Source of the DNA: Blautia sp.
GTDB taxonomy: Bacteria > Bacillota > Clostridia > Lachnospirales > Lachnospiraceae
Length of the DNA stretch: 64,000 bases
NCBI GenBank assembly: GCA_017515325.1
Contig: JAFWGA010000043.1
Span: forward strand, 1-64,000
Direction of reading: 5' to 3'
Shown here: positions 26,768 through 34,596 of the stretch, piece by piece
Layout: each line of letters starts with the position of its first letter
Numbering within the stretch: the first letter of the stretch is position 1
Notes under the pieces: generated by a model
Seen by the model: only the letters and a program-made list of their open reading frames with translations
The model's database searches: none
What the model was told of the DNA's origin: nothing
Position numbers and translations under genes: made by a program

Positions 26768-26828
26768 TGCAGACTGAAAGAACCCATTGGCTGACAGGCA
26801 TCTCTATTTTGAGAGGAGGAAAGAACAT

Positions 26829-28469
26829 ATGATAGCAGCCAGCAACATAACTCTTCGGGTAGGAAAGAAAGCTTTGTTCGAGGACGTCAACATCAAATTT
26901 ACCGAGGGCAATTGCTATGGCCTGATTGGAGCAAACGGTGCCGGCAAGTCCACCTTCCTGCGTATCCTTTCAGGGCAGCTTGAGCCGACAAAGGGGGATG
27001 TCATCATCACACCAGGCCAGCGGCTGTCTTTCCTTCAGCAGGATCATTTTAAGTACGATGCCTATTCTGTCATGGACACCGTTATCTTGGGAAATCCCCG
27101 TCTGTATGAAATCATGAAGGAGAAGGACGCCATCTACGCAAAACCGGATTTTTCGGATGAGGATGGCATCCGTGCCAGTGAGCTGGAGGGAGAATTTGCC
27201 GAGATGAACGGATGGGAAGCCGAGTCAGACGCGGCCACACTGCTGAACGGCCTTGGCATAGAGACCGAGTATCATTACACCCAGATGGCAGACCTCAACG
27301 GCAGCCAGAAGGTAAAGGTCTTGCTTGCCCAGGCACTTTTCGGCAACCCGGATATCCTTCTTCTGGACGAGCCTACCAACCATCTTGACCTTCCCGCCAT
27401 CGAATGGCTGGAAGAGTTTCTCATCAATTTTGACAATACCGTCATCGTTGTCTCCCATGACCGCTATTTTCTCAACAAGGTATGTACCCAGACGGCAGAT
27501 ATCGATTATGGCAAAATACAGCTCTACGCCGGCAATTATGACTTTTGGTTCGAATCCAGCCAGCTTCTTATCAAACAGATGAAGGAAGCCAATAAAAAGA
27601 AGGAAGAAAAGATCAAAGAACTGCAGGAATTCATCTCTCGCTTCTCCGCGAATGCTTCCAAGTCCAAGCAGGCAACCTCCCGTAAAAGAGCTCTGGAAAA
27701 GATTCAGCTGGATGAGATGAAGCCCTCTTCCCGAAAATACCCCTATATCGATTTCCGCCCCAACCGCGAAATCGGCAATGAAGTTCTGATGGTGGAGAAC
27801 CTGACCAAATCGATAGATGGTCAGCTGGTTCTTGACCATCTTACCTTCACCCTCGCCCACAATGACAAGGTTGCCTTTGTAGGAGCCAACGAACTGGCCA
27901 TCACCACCCTGTTCCAGATCCTGATGGGAGAGATGGAGCCTGACGAAGGAAATTATAAATGGGGCGTCACCACCACTCGTGCTTATTTTCCTAAGGATAA
28001 CGGTTACGAATTCGAAAATGACCTGAATATCACCGAGTGGCTTACCCAGTATTCTGAGATCAAGGACGTCACCTATGTCCGTGGTTTCCTGGGAAGAATG
28101 CTTTTCCCTGGCGAGGATGGTGTCAAAAAGGTCAAGGTTCTGTCCGGCGGAGAGAGAGTTCGCTGTATGCTTTCCAAGATGATGATTTCCGGCGCCAATA
28201 TCCTCATCATGGACGAACCCACCAACCACCTGGATATGGAATCCATCACAGCCCTGAACAATGGGCTGATCAAATTCCCCGGCGTTATCCTTTTTGCCAC
28301 CCATGATCACCAGTTTATCCAAACCACAGCCAACCGGATCATGGAAATCCTTCCGGACGGAAAACTGATCGATAAGATCTCCACCTACGACGATTACCTT
28401 GCCAGCGATGAGATGGCGAAAAAACGCCATGTCTACACTGTCACAGAGGATGATGCCAACGATAATTAA
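26829..28469 (+). CDS. ABC-F family ATPase (YkpA/YbiT type)
   Basis: The 546-residue soluble protein has two ATPase domains and no membrane segment. ABC-F proteins bind the ribosome and tune translation or drug access. Domain 1 has the P-loop GANGAGKST, signature LNGSQ and LLLDEPTNHLD. Domain 2 has signature LSGGE and LIMDEPTNHLD, but its P-loop reads GANELAITT and lacks the lysine. I recall the same change in related Firmicutes proteins, which would make it a subfamily trait; that is from memory. The linker is rich in Lys/Glu (KKKEEKIKE). The ATG follows GAGGAGG. Confidence 0.92.
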   Translation: MIAASNITLRVGKKALFEDVNIKFTEGNCYGLIGANGAGKSTFLRILSGQLEPTKGDVIITPGQRLSFLQQDHFKYDAYSVMDTVILGNPRLYEIMKEKDAIYAKPDFSDEDGIRASELEGEFAEMNGWEAESDAATLLNGLGIETEYHYTQMADLNGSQKVKVLLAQALFGNPDILLLDEPTNHLDLPAIEWLEEFLINFDNTVIVVSHDRYFLNKVCTQTADIDYGKIQLYAGNYDFWFESSQLLIKQMKEANKKKEEKIKELQEFISRFSANASKSKQATSRKRALEKIQLDEMKPSSRKYPYIDFRPNREIGNEVLMVENLTKSIDGQLVLDHLTFTLAHNDKVAFVGANELAITTLFQILMGEMEPDEGNYKWGVTTTRAYFPKDNGYEFENDLNITEWLTQYSEIKDVTYVRGFLGRMLFPGEDGVKKVKVLSGGERVRCMLSKMMISGANILIMDEPTNHLDMESITALNNGLIKFPGVILFATHDHQFIQTTANRIMEILPDGKLIDKISTYDDYLASDEMAKKRHVYTVTEDDANDN

Positions 28470-28470
28470 C

Positions 28471-28512
28471 CTTTTCGGCCTGTGTGGCGACCGTAAGTAG
28501 CGCCCCTGCCAT
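28471..28512 (-). repeat. Partial copy of the structured element (3' part)
   Basis: On the minus strand ACTTACGGTCGCCACACAG followed by GCCGAAA matches the 3' arm of the 42434-42528 element (ACTTACGGTCACCGCACAG, then ATCGAAA). The preceding ATGGCAGGGGCGCT is also found at 42831-42844. It lies just past the ABC-F stop codon. Confidence 0.5.
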
Positions 28513-28514
28513 AT

Positions 28515-28558
28515 AAAAAAGGCTTCCGCCTGCACATTTAAACATGCAGACGGAAGCC
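28515..28558 (-). terminator. Terminator of the secreted-protein gene
   Basis: GGCTTCCG and TGCA arms (28521-28558) form a hairpin; on the minus strand six T follow (28520-28515). It is 55 bp past the stop of the gene at 28613. Confidence 0.85.
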
Positions 28559-28612
28559 CCATTTGTTATCAGAACAGATATGGGATGAACATGAATCTTT
28601 ACTGAGGAATGA

Positions 28613-29449
28613 TTACCCTACCTGTCGGACAATGTTCAAAAACTCTGTCGGATATGAGTAGCAGGCCGATCCCTTTACCGTTGTCAGGATACCAGTGGAA
28701 CGACTGCTCGCATTATATTTGAACAGCATCAGAACCGTACGGTAGGCGTAATTGTTATACGTGAACTCGGTATTGTAGGGTAACCTGTTTACACTTTTCT
28801 TTTTGCCATTTTGATAGAGGGTTCTTGTCACATAACTCTGATTAAAGATATACTCCTCAACGTAAGAGGCAGAAATCTTCCGGTCAATCCGGGTACCCTT
28901 GGTTCCGCCGAAAATCAGCGGGATATAGATCGAGTTCCCACCCTTCATGATGAACCTGGCCCTCTTTCCTTTCGGCACCAAGGTATTGTTTAAAGGCGGA
29001 TTCGCCGAGGATCTTCTGGAAAGGCTGATAAAAAACCCTGCCCGCTTACTGGTACTGGTAATGCTGACCTTGACTGAACCGCTTCTGACCCTGACTCCTA
29101 CAAGATAGCCTGAGTTCTGGCTGGCGCTGCTTTTGACATAAGCACTGGTTGCCGCCGGAGCAAGCTTCTTGCCGCAGTTGACAACAGATTTTCCATATGC
29201 ACTGCTTCTCGTGCCGCTGGCATACACCGCGTCATAGCGGGTACTGCTGCTTTCCGGAGTAATCGTAAAGCGATTGGCCGAAACCTGATTGCCAGAGATG
29301 TTGCTGTCAACAAAGTAAACGATCTCCCCTGCTTTGAGAGTTTTGGTTCCCGTCCTTGTATCCGCGGATACGATGGAACTCATGCCGAGCAAAGCAAGAA
29401 CGGCAATGATGGGGATAAAAAATGATTTCATTTTCCTCATGGTACTCAT
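28613..29449 (-). CDS. Secreted protein of unknown function
   Basis: I do not recognise this 278-residue protein. It has a clear signal peptide: basic start (MSTMRKMK), hydrophobic core (FFIPIIAVLALLGM) and a likely cleavage after SSIVSA. The mature part is rich in Ser, Thr, Arg and Lys, looks beta-rich and has only two cysteines. There is no lipobox, sortase motif or repeat that would anchor it. It is transcribed alone from its own promoter and ends at its own terminator. GGAGG precedes the ATG at 29449; the longer frame to 29518 would not give a sensible signal peptide. Confidence 0.75.
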   Translation of the reverse strand: MSTMRKMKSFFIPIIAVLALLGMSSIVSADTRTGTKTLKAGEIVYFVDSNISGNQVSANRFTITPESSSTRYDAVYASGTRSSAYGKSVVNCGKKLAPAATSAYVKSSASQNSGYLVGVRVRSGSVKVSITSTSKRAGFFISLSRRSSANPPLNNTLVPKGKRARFIMKGGNSIYIPLIFGGTKGTRIDRKISASYVEEYIFNQSYVTRTLYQNGKKKSVNRLPYNTEFTYNNYAYRTVLMLFKYNASSRSTGILTTVKGSACYSYPTEFLNIVRQVG

Positions 29450-29517
29450 ATCTCCAAACCTCCTTCCCATGAAAAACACAGAAAAAAACAAAGTAATGCA
29501 ATCCTTCTCAGAAAACA

Positions 29518-29546
29518 CTTATATCTATCCTAATATAGACTATCAA
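29518..29546 (-). promoter_or_regulatory. Promoter of the secreted-protein gene
   Basis: TTGATA (29546-29541) and TATAAG (29523-29518) are 17 bp apart on the minus strand, about 65 nt before the ATG at 29449. Confidence 0.6.
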
Positions 29547-29647
29547 AAGGGATGATCCGTTTTGTAACCATCACTTTTCTTTCTGGGATTCATACGCTTG
29601 CCATACCAAAAGCCAACTGCAGAGACAGATGATAGTTCCTCGAGGTC

Positions 29648-30730
29648 TTAAGGCAGGATGTAAACTCCATTCGTATCAAATGCCAGACTTGCCTTGTCGC
29701 CCACCGCGTAAATCTTTTTATTGACGGGATTATAGTCGGTAATCTGTACAATGACATCGCCGATCCTGGCATGATAATACTGGTAAGACCCCATAAAGGT
29801 AGAGAGAATCACCTCACAAGGAAGCTGCCCTTGATCGGAAAGAGCTACGGCTTCCGGGCGCAGGACAAGACTGGCTGCTTCCCCCTCCTTCACGCCAATG
29901 TAATTATTCACCGTCATGGTCTGACCACTGATGGTAATCTGTGCTTTGTCGTCAAAGACCTTCTCCACCTTCGTATCCAGGAAATTCGCTTCTCCGATAA
30001 AGTCAGCCACAAAGCGGGAATTCGGTCGATAGTATACCTCCTGCGGTGTCCCGACCTGCTCCACCTTCCCCTTGCTCATGATGATGATCTTATCCGAAAT
30101 ACTCATGGCCTCAGACTGGTCATGGGTAACATAGACCGCCGTGATTCCCACCTTTTGCTGAATCTTCCTGATTTCGGTACGCATGGTTACACGCAGTTTA
30201 GCGTCCAGGTTGGAAAGAGGTTCGTCAAACAGGAGCACGCCAGGCTCCAGAACCAGGGCTCTGGCCAGGGCAACTCTTTGCTGCTGCCCCCCGGAAAGCT
30301 GATTTGTCATGCGTGATTCCATCCCCTCCAGCTCAACCAGCTTCAGGATGTCCGTCACCTTCCGGCGAATCTCAGCCTTGGGCAGCTTCCTGATCTTGAG
30401 TCCATAGGCAACATTATCATAGACATTATAATGGGGAAGCAGGGCATAGCTCTGAAAAACCATGGCTGTGTCTCTTTTATTTGGAGTCAGGGCATTGATG
30501 GCTTCCTGTCCAAGATAGATTTCCCCCTCATCCGGACTCTCAAAGCCGGCGATCATACGCAAGGTCGTAGTCTTTCCGCAGCCGGAGGGACCCAAAAGCG
30601 TTACGAAGGTACCCGGTTCTATGTCCAGTGTCGTATCCTGTACTGCGTAAAAATCCTTTCCCGTTTTGGGATCCTGATAGATTTTGGAAATATGATCCAG
30701 ACGGACCCCCTTCTTTTCTTTTCCCATCAT
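29648..30730 (-). CDS. ABC importer ATPase (FbpC/PotA type)
   Basis: The 360-residue ATPase powers the importer encoded with the two upstream genes. Walker A is GPSGCGKTT, the signature is QLSGGQQQRVALARAL and Walker B is VLLFDEPLSNLD, followed by VYVTHDQ. The last 110 residues form a TOBE-type regulatory domain (NVYILP at the very end is not typical of anything specific). It begins 12 bp after the permease gene. The family transports iron, spermidine, thiamine or phosphonate-like compounds; the cargo cannot be chosen from this subunit. Confidence 0.92.
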   Translation of the reverse strand: MMGKEKKGVRLDHISKIYQDPKTGKDFYAVQDTTLDIEPGTFVTLLGPSGCGKTTTLRMIAGFESPDEGEIYLGQEAINALTPNKRDTAMVFQSYALLPHYNVYDNVAYGLKIRKLPKAEIRRKVTDILKLVELEGMESRMTNQLSGGQQQRVALARALVLEPGVLLFDEPLSNLDAKLRVTMRTEIRKIQQKVGITAVYVTHDQSEAMSISDKIIIMSKGKVEQVGTPQEVYYRPNSRFVADFIGEANFLDTKVEKVFDDKAQITISGQTMTVNNYIGVKEGEAASLVLRPEAVALSDQGQLPCEVILSTFMGSYQYYHARIGDVIVQITDYNPVNKKIYAVGDKASLAFDTNGVYILP

Positions 30731-30742
30731 CAGCCTCCTACA

Positions 30743-32458
30743 TCATTCCGATATTTTTGTCTTCCTGCTGGTTCCGAAAATCCGGATCAGTCCGTTCATG
30801 ATCAAAACCAGGCCATAGGTAATCACAATCAGTACAGTGGCATAAGCACAGGCGACTCCATAATTGCCTTTTTCCGCCTGCTCGTTAATCTGCGTGGTAA
30901 TCAGCAGATACTGAGGCGTCACCAGGAGAATGACAGCCGAAATTGCCGTGATACTCCTGACAAAGGCGGTAACCAGGCCGCTGAAGAAGGAATCCTTGAT
31001 CAGGGGAAGTGTCACACTGGTGAATACCTTCAGGGAATTTGCCCCCATGTCATAGGCGGATTCCTCGATGGACTTGTCGATCTGCCTCAGGGCGGAAATA
31101 CCGCTGCGGGTACCGGTCGGAAGGCTTCGCACCACAAATACAATGATCAGGATCAGACCGGTTCCATACAGGCCTTGCATGATTCCGGTGCGGAAGAGGC
31201 CATTGGCATAGCCGCGGATGTATCCGATGCCCAGGACGGTTCCGGGAACGGCCATGGCCAGCATGGATACAAACTCAATGAAGCCCTTAGCCTTGAATTT
31301 TCTCTTCACCACCAGGTAGGCGATGACCATGGAAAGCAGAGCTGTGATGGGTGCGGCAATGAGAGAAAGCACGATGGAATCCCGGAAGGCCCTTAAACCG
31401 CTGGTCTTGAACATGTATTGAAACCATTTCAGGCTCAGGCTGTAATTTCTTCCCCAGAGGGTAAACAGGGCGCCAAAGGGCACCATGATATACATCAGAA
31501 TGACAAAAGCCGCGATGATGATACAGAATATCGTCAGCGGCCTGGTCACGCTGACGTCGGTGATCAGCATACGTGCCCGGGATGCCTTGCCTGTCAGGGT
31601 CGCAGCAGTTTTCTGTTCCAGATAGTATTTCTGGATCAGGAAAAGAATCACGGTAAGAGACAAAAGAACCACTGACATAGCAGCCGCTCCGGTAGAGTCA
31701 AAGGCGCCTGTCACCTGCAGGTAGATGGTCGTGGCCAAGGTGTCATAGGAGCCACCGATCATCATTGGGTTGGCGAAATCCGCCACCGATTCGATGAAGG
31801 TCACCAGAAAAGCATTCCCCAGTCCAGGGATCAGAAGGGGGAGAGTCACACTGGTAAAGACCTTCCATCGTGTAGCTCCCATATCCCGGGTAGCCTCCTC
31901 CAGGGAAGGATCGATGTTCTTCAGGAGTCCCTTGATCATGAGATAGCACACCGGGAAAAATGTCAGGGTCTGCACGATGGCAATGCCCTTCAACCCATAG
32001 ACGTTTGAATCATATATGTGCAGGAGTGTCCTGGTAATAAGCCCGCTTCTGCCAAACAGCATGATCATGGAGAGGGAAAGCACAAAGGGCGGCGATACCA
32101 CCGGCAGCATGGATACCACGGCAAATAGCTTTTCCAGAATCTTGGTGCGAACTTTGACATAGACCTCCACATAGGCAAACAATAATCCGATCAATGTGGA
32201 GGCAATCCCCACGATAAAGCCCAGAACCAAAGTATTGGTAAATGCTCTTTTAAAACGATCCAGGCTGAGAACCCGGCGGAATACATCCAAAGTAACCTTC
32301 CCTTCCGTATAGATGCTGTCAATCAAAAGCATCAGAAGGGGGTATAGAATAAACAGGGAAAGAAACACGATCAAAACTACGATCATTGAGACCAGAATCG
32401 GATCGGAATAGAATTTTTGCCGCTCCAGGCGAGCGTTCTGACTCTTCGCCATAATCAT
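30743..32458 (-). CDS. ABC importer permease, two fused domains (FbpB type)
   Basis: This 571-residue membrane protein has about 12 hydrophobic segments arranged as two homologous permease halves. Each half has an EAA-type loop that docks the ATPase: EEATRDMGATRWKVFTSV in the first and EESAYDMGANSLKVFTSV in the second. Such fused permeases are typical of FbpB/SfuB iron and AfuB-like systems. It lies between the binding protein and the ATPase genes. A hairpin separates it from the binding-protein gene. Confidence 0.92.
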   Translation of the reverse strand: MIMAKSQNARLERQKFYSDPILVSMIVVLIVFLSLFILYPLLMLLIDSIYTEGKVTLDVFRRVLSLDRFKRAFTNTLVLGFIVGIASTLIGLLFAYVEVYVKVRTKILEKLFAVVSMLPVVSPPFVLSLSMIMLFGRSGLITRTLLHIYDSNVYGLKGIAIVQTLTFFPVCYLMIKGLLKNIDPSLEEATRDMGATRWKVFTSVTLPLLIPGLGNAFLVTFIESVADFANPMMIGGSYDTLATTIYLQVTGAFDSTGAAAMSVVLLSLTVILFLIQKYYLEQKTAATLTGKASRARMLITDVSVTRPLTIFCIIIAAFVILMYIMVPFGALFTLWGRNYSLSLKWFQYMFKTSGLRAFRDSIVLSLIAAPITALLSMVIAYLVVKRKFKAKGFIEFVSMLAMAVPGTVLGIGYIRGYANGLFRTGIMQGLYGTGLILIIVFVVRSLPTGTRSGISALRQIDKSIEESAYDMGANSLKVFTSVTLPLIKDSFFSGLVTAFVRSITAISAVILLVTPQYLLITTQINEQAEKGNYGVACAYATVLIVITYGLVLIMNGLIRIFGTSRKTKISE

Positions 32459-32488
32459 CGCCTCCTCTCAGTTTTGCTCCTTCACAAA

Positions 32489-32519
32489 GAAAAGGGAGAT
32501 GCTCTCATCCCCCTTTTCT
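32489..32519 (-). terminator. Hairpin between binding-protein and permease genes
   Basis: AGAAAAGGG and CCCTTTTCT, with inner GATG/CATC, form a stable stem. On the minus strand only TTG follows, so any termination is partial. It may also protect the 3' end of the binding-protein message. Confidence 0.45.
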
Positions 32520-32572
32520 CCCCACAGAGCTGGATAAATCTTCTGTTACAAACCGTATTTAACCATTTTGGG

Positions 32573-33661
32573 TTATTCTGTCAGGAAACGGCTTTCATCA
32601 TCCTCTCCGCCGACTGCCGCGAAAAAGTCTTCCACATACTTAGCCGTATTCTGTTTGGCATCTTCAAAGTCGTAATCGATGGTATTGTTCATATCCAGGC
32701 CAAAATCTATGGCTTCCTGAGGCTGTTCTGCATTGGAAAGCACCAGGAACTGATAAGAGCCATTTTCCTTGGCGATATTCACGCAATCAGGAGAAAGAGC
32801 GAACTCGATCCAGAGCTTCGCAGCATTCGGGTGGGCAGCTCCCTTAAAGATTGCCGTTGCCCCGATTTCGAAGGATGTGCCGTCTTCGGGGATGATCAGC
32901 TCGATGTTGTCATATCCCTGCAGAATCTGGTAAATCCCGTCGTGCAGGAATCCGATCCCGATCACACATTCGCCAGGGCCTACCATTTTGGACGGGCCGG
33001 AGCCGGATTTGGTATACTGGGAGACATTTTTGTCCAGAGCCTTGAAATATTCCATGGCTTCGTCATGCCCCTTCATCTGGACCATGGTATTGATGACAAG
33101 CTTGGCTGTACCGGCAGTATTTGGATTGGAAAGCATGATCAGCCCTGCATACTCCTCCTTGGTCAGGTCATCCCATGTTTTCGGGGTTTCCAGACCCAGG
33201 CGTTCCAGTTCTTCGCTGTTGACCATGATGCCAAGGATTCCTTTATAAATGCCGAACCAGTTATTGTCCGGATCCTTGTAATCCTCTGAGATCAGGTTCC
33301 GGCCATTGATGGCATCGTAGGGCTCCAGAAGACCGTCTGCCGTTGCTTCATTGTATGGATCTGTCGTACCGCCAAACCAGACGTCACCGGAAGGATTTCC
33401 TGATTCCTCGGAAATCTTGGTATAAACCTCGGAGGTGGACAGTCTCTGATACCTGGTCTTGATTCCGTAGGTTTGCTCAAATTTCTGGCAGGCCGCTGCC
33501 AGATATTCTTCCTCACAGGAACCGTATACTGTGAGCTCTCCCTCTTCCTTGGCGGCTTCAATCAGGGCGTCCATCTCCTCGTCTTCGGCCAGGACAGGGA
33601 CAGAGCAAAAAGCGCCAATGCTCAACAGAGCTGCCAATGCCAACGCCAGTTTTTTCTTCAT
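32573..33661 (-). CDS. Extracellular solute-binding protein (FbpA/AfuA type)
   Basis: The 362-residue protein starts with a signal peptide (MKKKLALALAALLSIGAF) ending in VLAEDEE. There is no canonical lipobox, since the single cysteine follows Phe. The mature part has the class of fold used by ferric-ion and related binding proteins: ELTVYGSCEEE near the start, GDVWFGGTTDPYNEA and LIMLSNPNTAGTA. The GTTDP segment replaces the tyrosine-rich iron site region as far as I can judge, so iron is not assured. First gene of the importer operon, with its own promoter and a 150-nt leader that carries two hairpins. Confidence 0.85.
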   Translation of the reverse strand: MKKKLALALAALLSIGAFCSVPVLAEDEEMDALIEAAKEEGELTVYGSCEEEYLAAACQKFEQTYGIKTRYQRLSTSEVYTKISEESGNPSGDVWFGGTTDPYNEATADGLLEPYDAINGRNLISEDYKDPDNNWFGIYKGILGIMVNSEELERLGLETPKTWDDLTKEEYAGLIMLSNPNTAGTAKLVINTMVQMKGHDEAMEYFKALDKNVSQYTKSGSGPSKMVGPGECVIGIGFLHDGIYQILQGYDNIELIIPEDGTSFEIGATAIFKGAAHPNAAKLWIEFALSPDCVNIAKENGSYQFLVLSNAEQPQEAIDFGLDMNNTIDYDFEDAKQNTAKYVEDFFAAVGGEDDESRFLTE

Positions 33662-33683
33662 TTCTTTTTCCTCCTTATGGATC

Positions 33684-33780
33684 AGTATGCGCGCAAAGAT
33701 ACCGCGGAATCATACCGCTTGCAGCGGTGTACATTCCGCGCAGTAAACGAATCAAAACAGAAGCATTCTGTTTCGTTTAC
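33684..33780 (-). repeat. Leader repeat copy with two hairpins
   Basis: Hairpin 1 pairs CGCGGAAT (33703) with ATTCCGCG (33733) and ACCGC with GCGGT inside. Hairpin 2 (33743-33780) pairs GTAAACGA with TCGTTTAC and AACAGAA with TTCTGTT, with a 5-nt bulge ATCAA on one side and a 3-nt loop. Part of hairpin 1 matches the kdgF leader (30 of 38) and the start of hairpin 2 matches 19611 and 43826. It lies within the predicted leader of the binding-protein message. Confidence 0.7.
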
Positions 33781-33815
33781 CATAATAATGTGAATAATTA
33801 CCTGTCTACGGGGAA

Positions 33816-33844
33816 AATATAGCACATTTTGCCGAGGAATACAA
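33816..33844 (-). promoter_or_regulatory. Promoter of the FbpABC-like operon
   Basis: TTGTAT (33844-33839) and TATATT (33821-33816) are 17 bp apart on the minus strand. The predicted start near 33809 gives a leader of about 150 nt. Confidence 0.6.
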
Positions 33845-33882
33845 CGGGTGGCGTCTGCTTTTTATTCAAAAATGCCATGTAC

Positions 33883-34401
33883 TCATATCGGATTGGAGTG
33901 AGACAGCCGTTCCTGGATCTCGTGGAGGATTCCTTCCCCATCGTTAAGGCTAAGGGTTTTTTCCTGAAAGCTATCCAAGGGGAGGTCTGTTACGATGAGA
34001 AAACGTCCTGTTGGATTTGACACGGGCTGCCTACTGATTTCCTTGCGGATCACTTCTATCTTAGGATATGTGCTGTCCTTCATTCCTTCCAGGAAGATCA
34101 GATCTGCTTCCGGAAACAGACAGATCAGATCCTTCTCCCTTTCCCGGGTTCCTCGCTTGTGGACAAACATCCGTTGATCTGAGAAAACAGCGGTTCCATA
34201 AGCACCGGCCTGAGAAAAACGATGGCTGTCGGTTCCGGGGATATCACAGGAAAAATCATGACCGTCATGCTTTATGACTGCCACCTTTACTCCTTGTCGG
34301 CTAAGGATGCCGACAAGCTTTTCGATCAGGGTGGTTTTCCCGCTGTTTTTGATTCCGCACACTGCTATGATCCGATCCTGGCTATTCTCTCTCTCCTGCA
34401 T
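33883..34401 (-). CDS. mobB: Molybdopterin-guanine dinucleotide synthesis protein MobB
   Basis: This 172-residue GTP-binding protein helps MobA build the guanylated molybdenum cofactor. The P-loop is CGIKNSGKTTL, followed by VAVIKHDGHDF with the conserved histidines and DSHRFSQAGA. FLEGMKDSTYPKIEV is the typical C-terminal block. The ATG at 34401 follows AAAGGG by 7 nt; a longer reading to 34428 has no ribosome site. It lies downstream of the formate dehydrogenase genes on the same strand, beyond a terminator. Confidence 0.92.
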   Translation of the reverse strand: MQERENSQDRIIAVCGIKNSGKTTLIEKLVGILSRQGVKVAVIKHDGHDFSCDIPGTDSHRFSQAGAYGTAVFSDQRMFVHKRGTREREKDLICLFPEADLIFLEGMKDSTYPKIEVIRKEISRQPVSNPTGRFLIVTDLPLDSFQEKTLSLNDGEGILHEIQERLSHSNPI

Positions 34402-34480
34402 AACAATTCCCTTTATCCTTTTTAACATAACAACAAGGCAGAGGAAGGCACAGCCGCTCCTCTACCTGACGAAGGGGTGC

Positions 34481-34501
34481 TGATCACCGCACAGGGCGAA
34501 A
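34481..34501 (+). repeat. Short match to the structured element
   Basis: GATCACCGCACAG followed by GGCGAAA matches the 3' arm at 42508-42527 at 17 of 20 positions. It abuts the T-run of the fdh terminator and is read in the opposite direction. The upstream half of the element is not evident here. Confidence 0.4.
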
Positions 34502-34534
34502 AAAAGCCTGCCTGCTTTCAGAAAGCAGGCAGGC
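34499..34534 (-). terminator. Terminator of the formate dehydrogenase operon
   Basis: GCCTGCCTGCTTTC and its exact complement form a stem of at least 12 bp (34506-34534). On the minus strand seven T follow. It is 63 bp past the catalytic-subunit stop. Confidence 0.9.
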
Positions 34535-34596
34535 GAAAGAAGCCTTATGCCAACTGTTTATAGCAAATGACAAAGTCTTCTTGTCATTGACCATAA

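Noticed and set aside
27225-28562. 445-codon open frame opposite the ABC-F gene
   Set aside because: The ABC-F reading has all ATPase motifs and a strong ribosome site; the antisense frame has none and runs into the neighbouring terminator.
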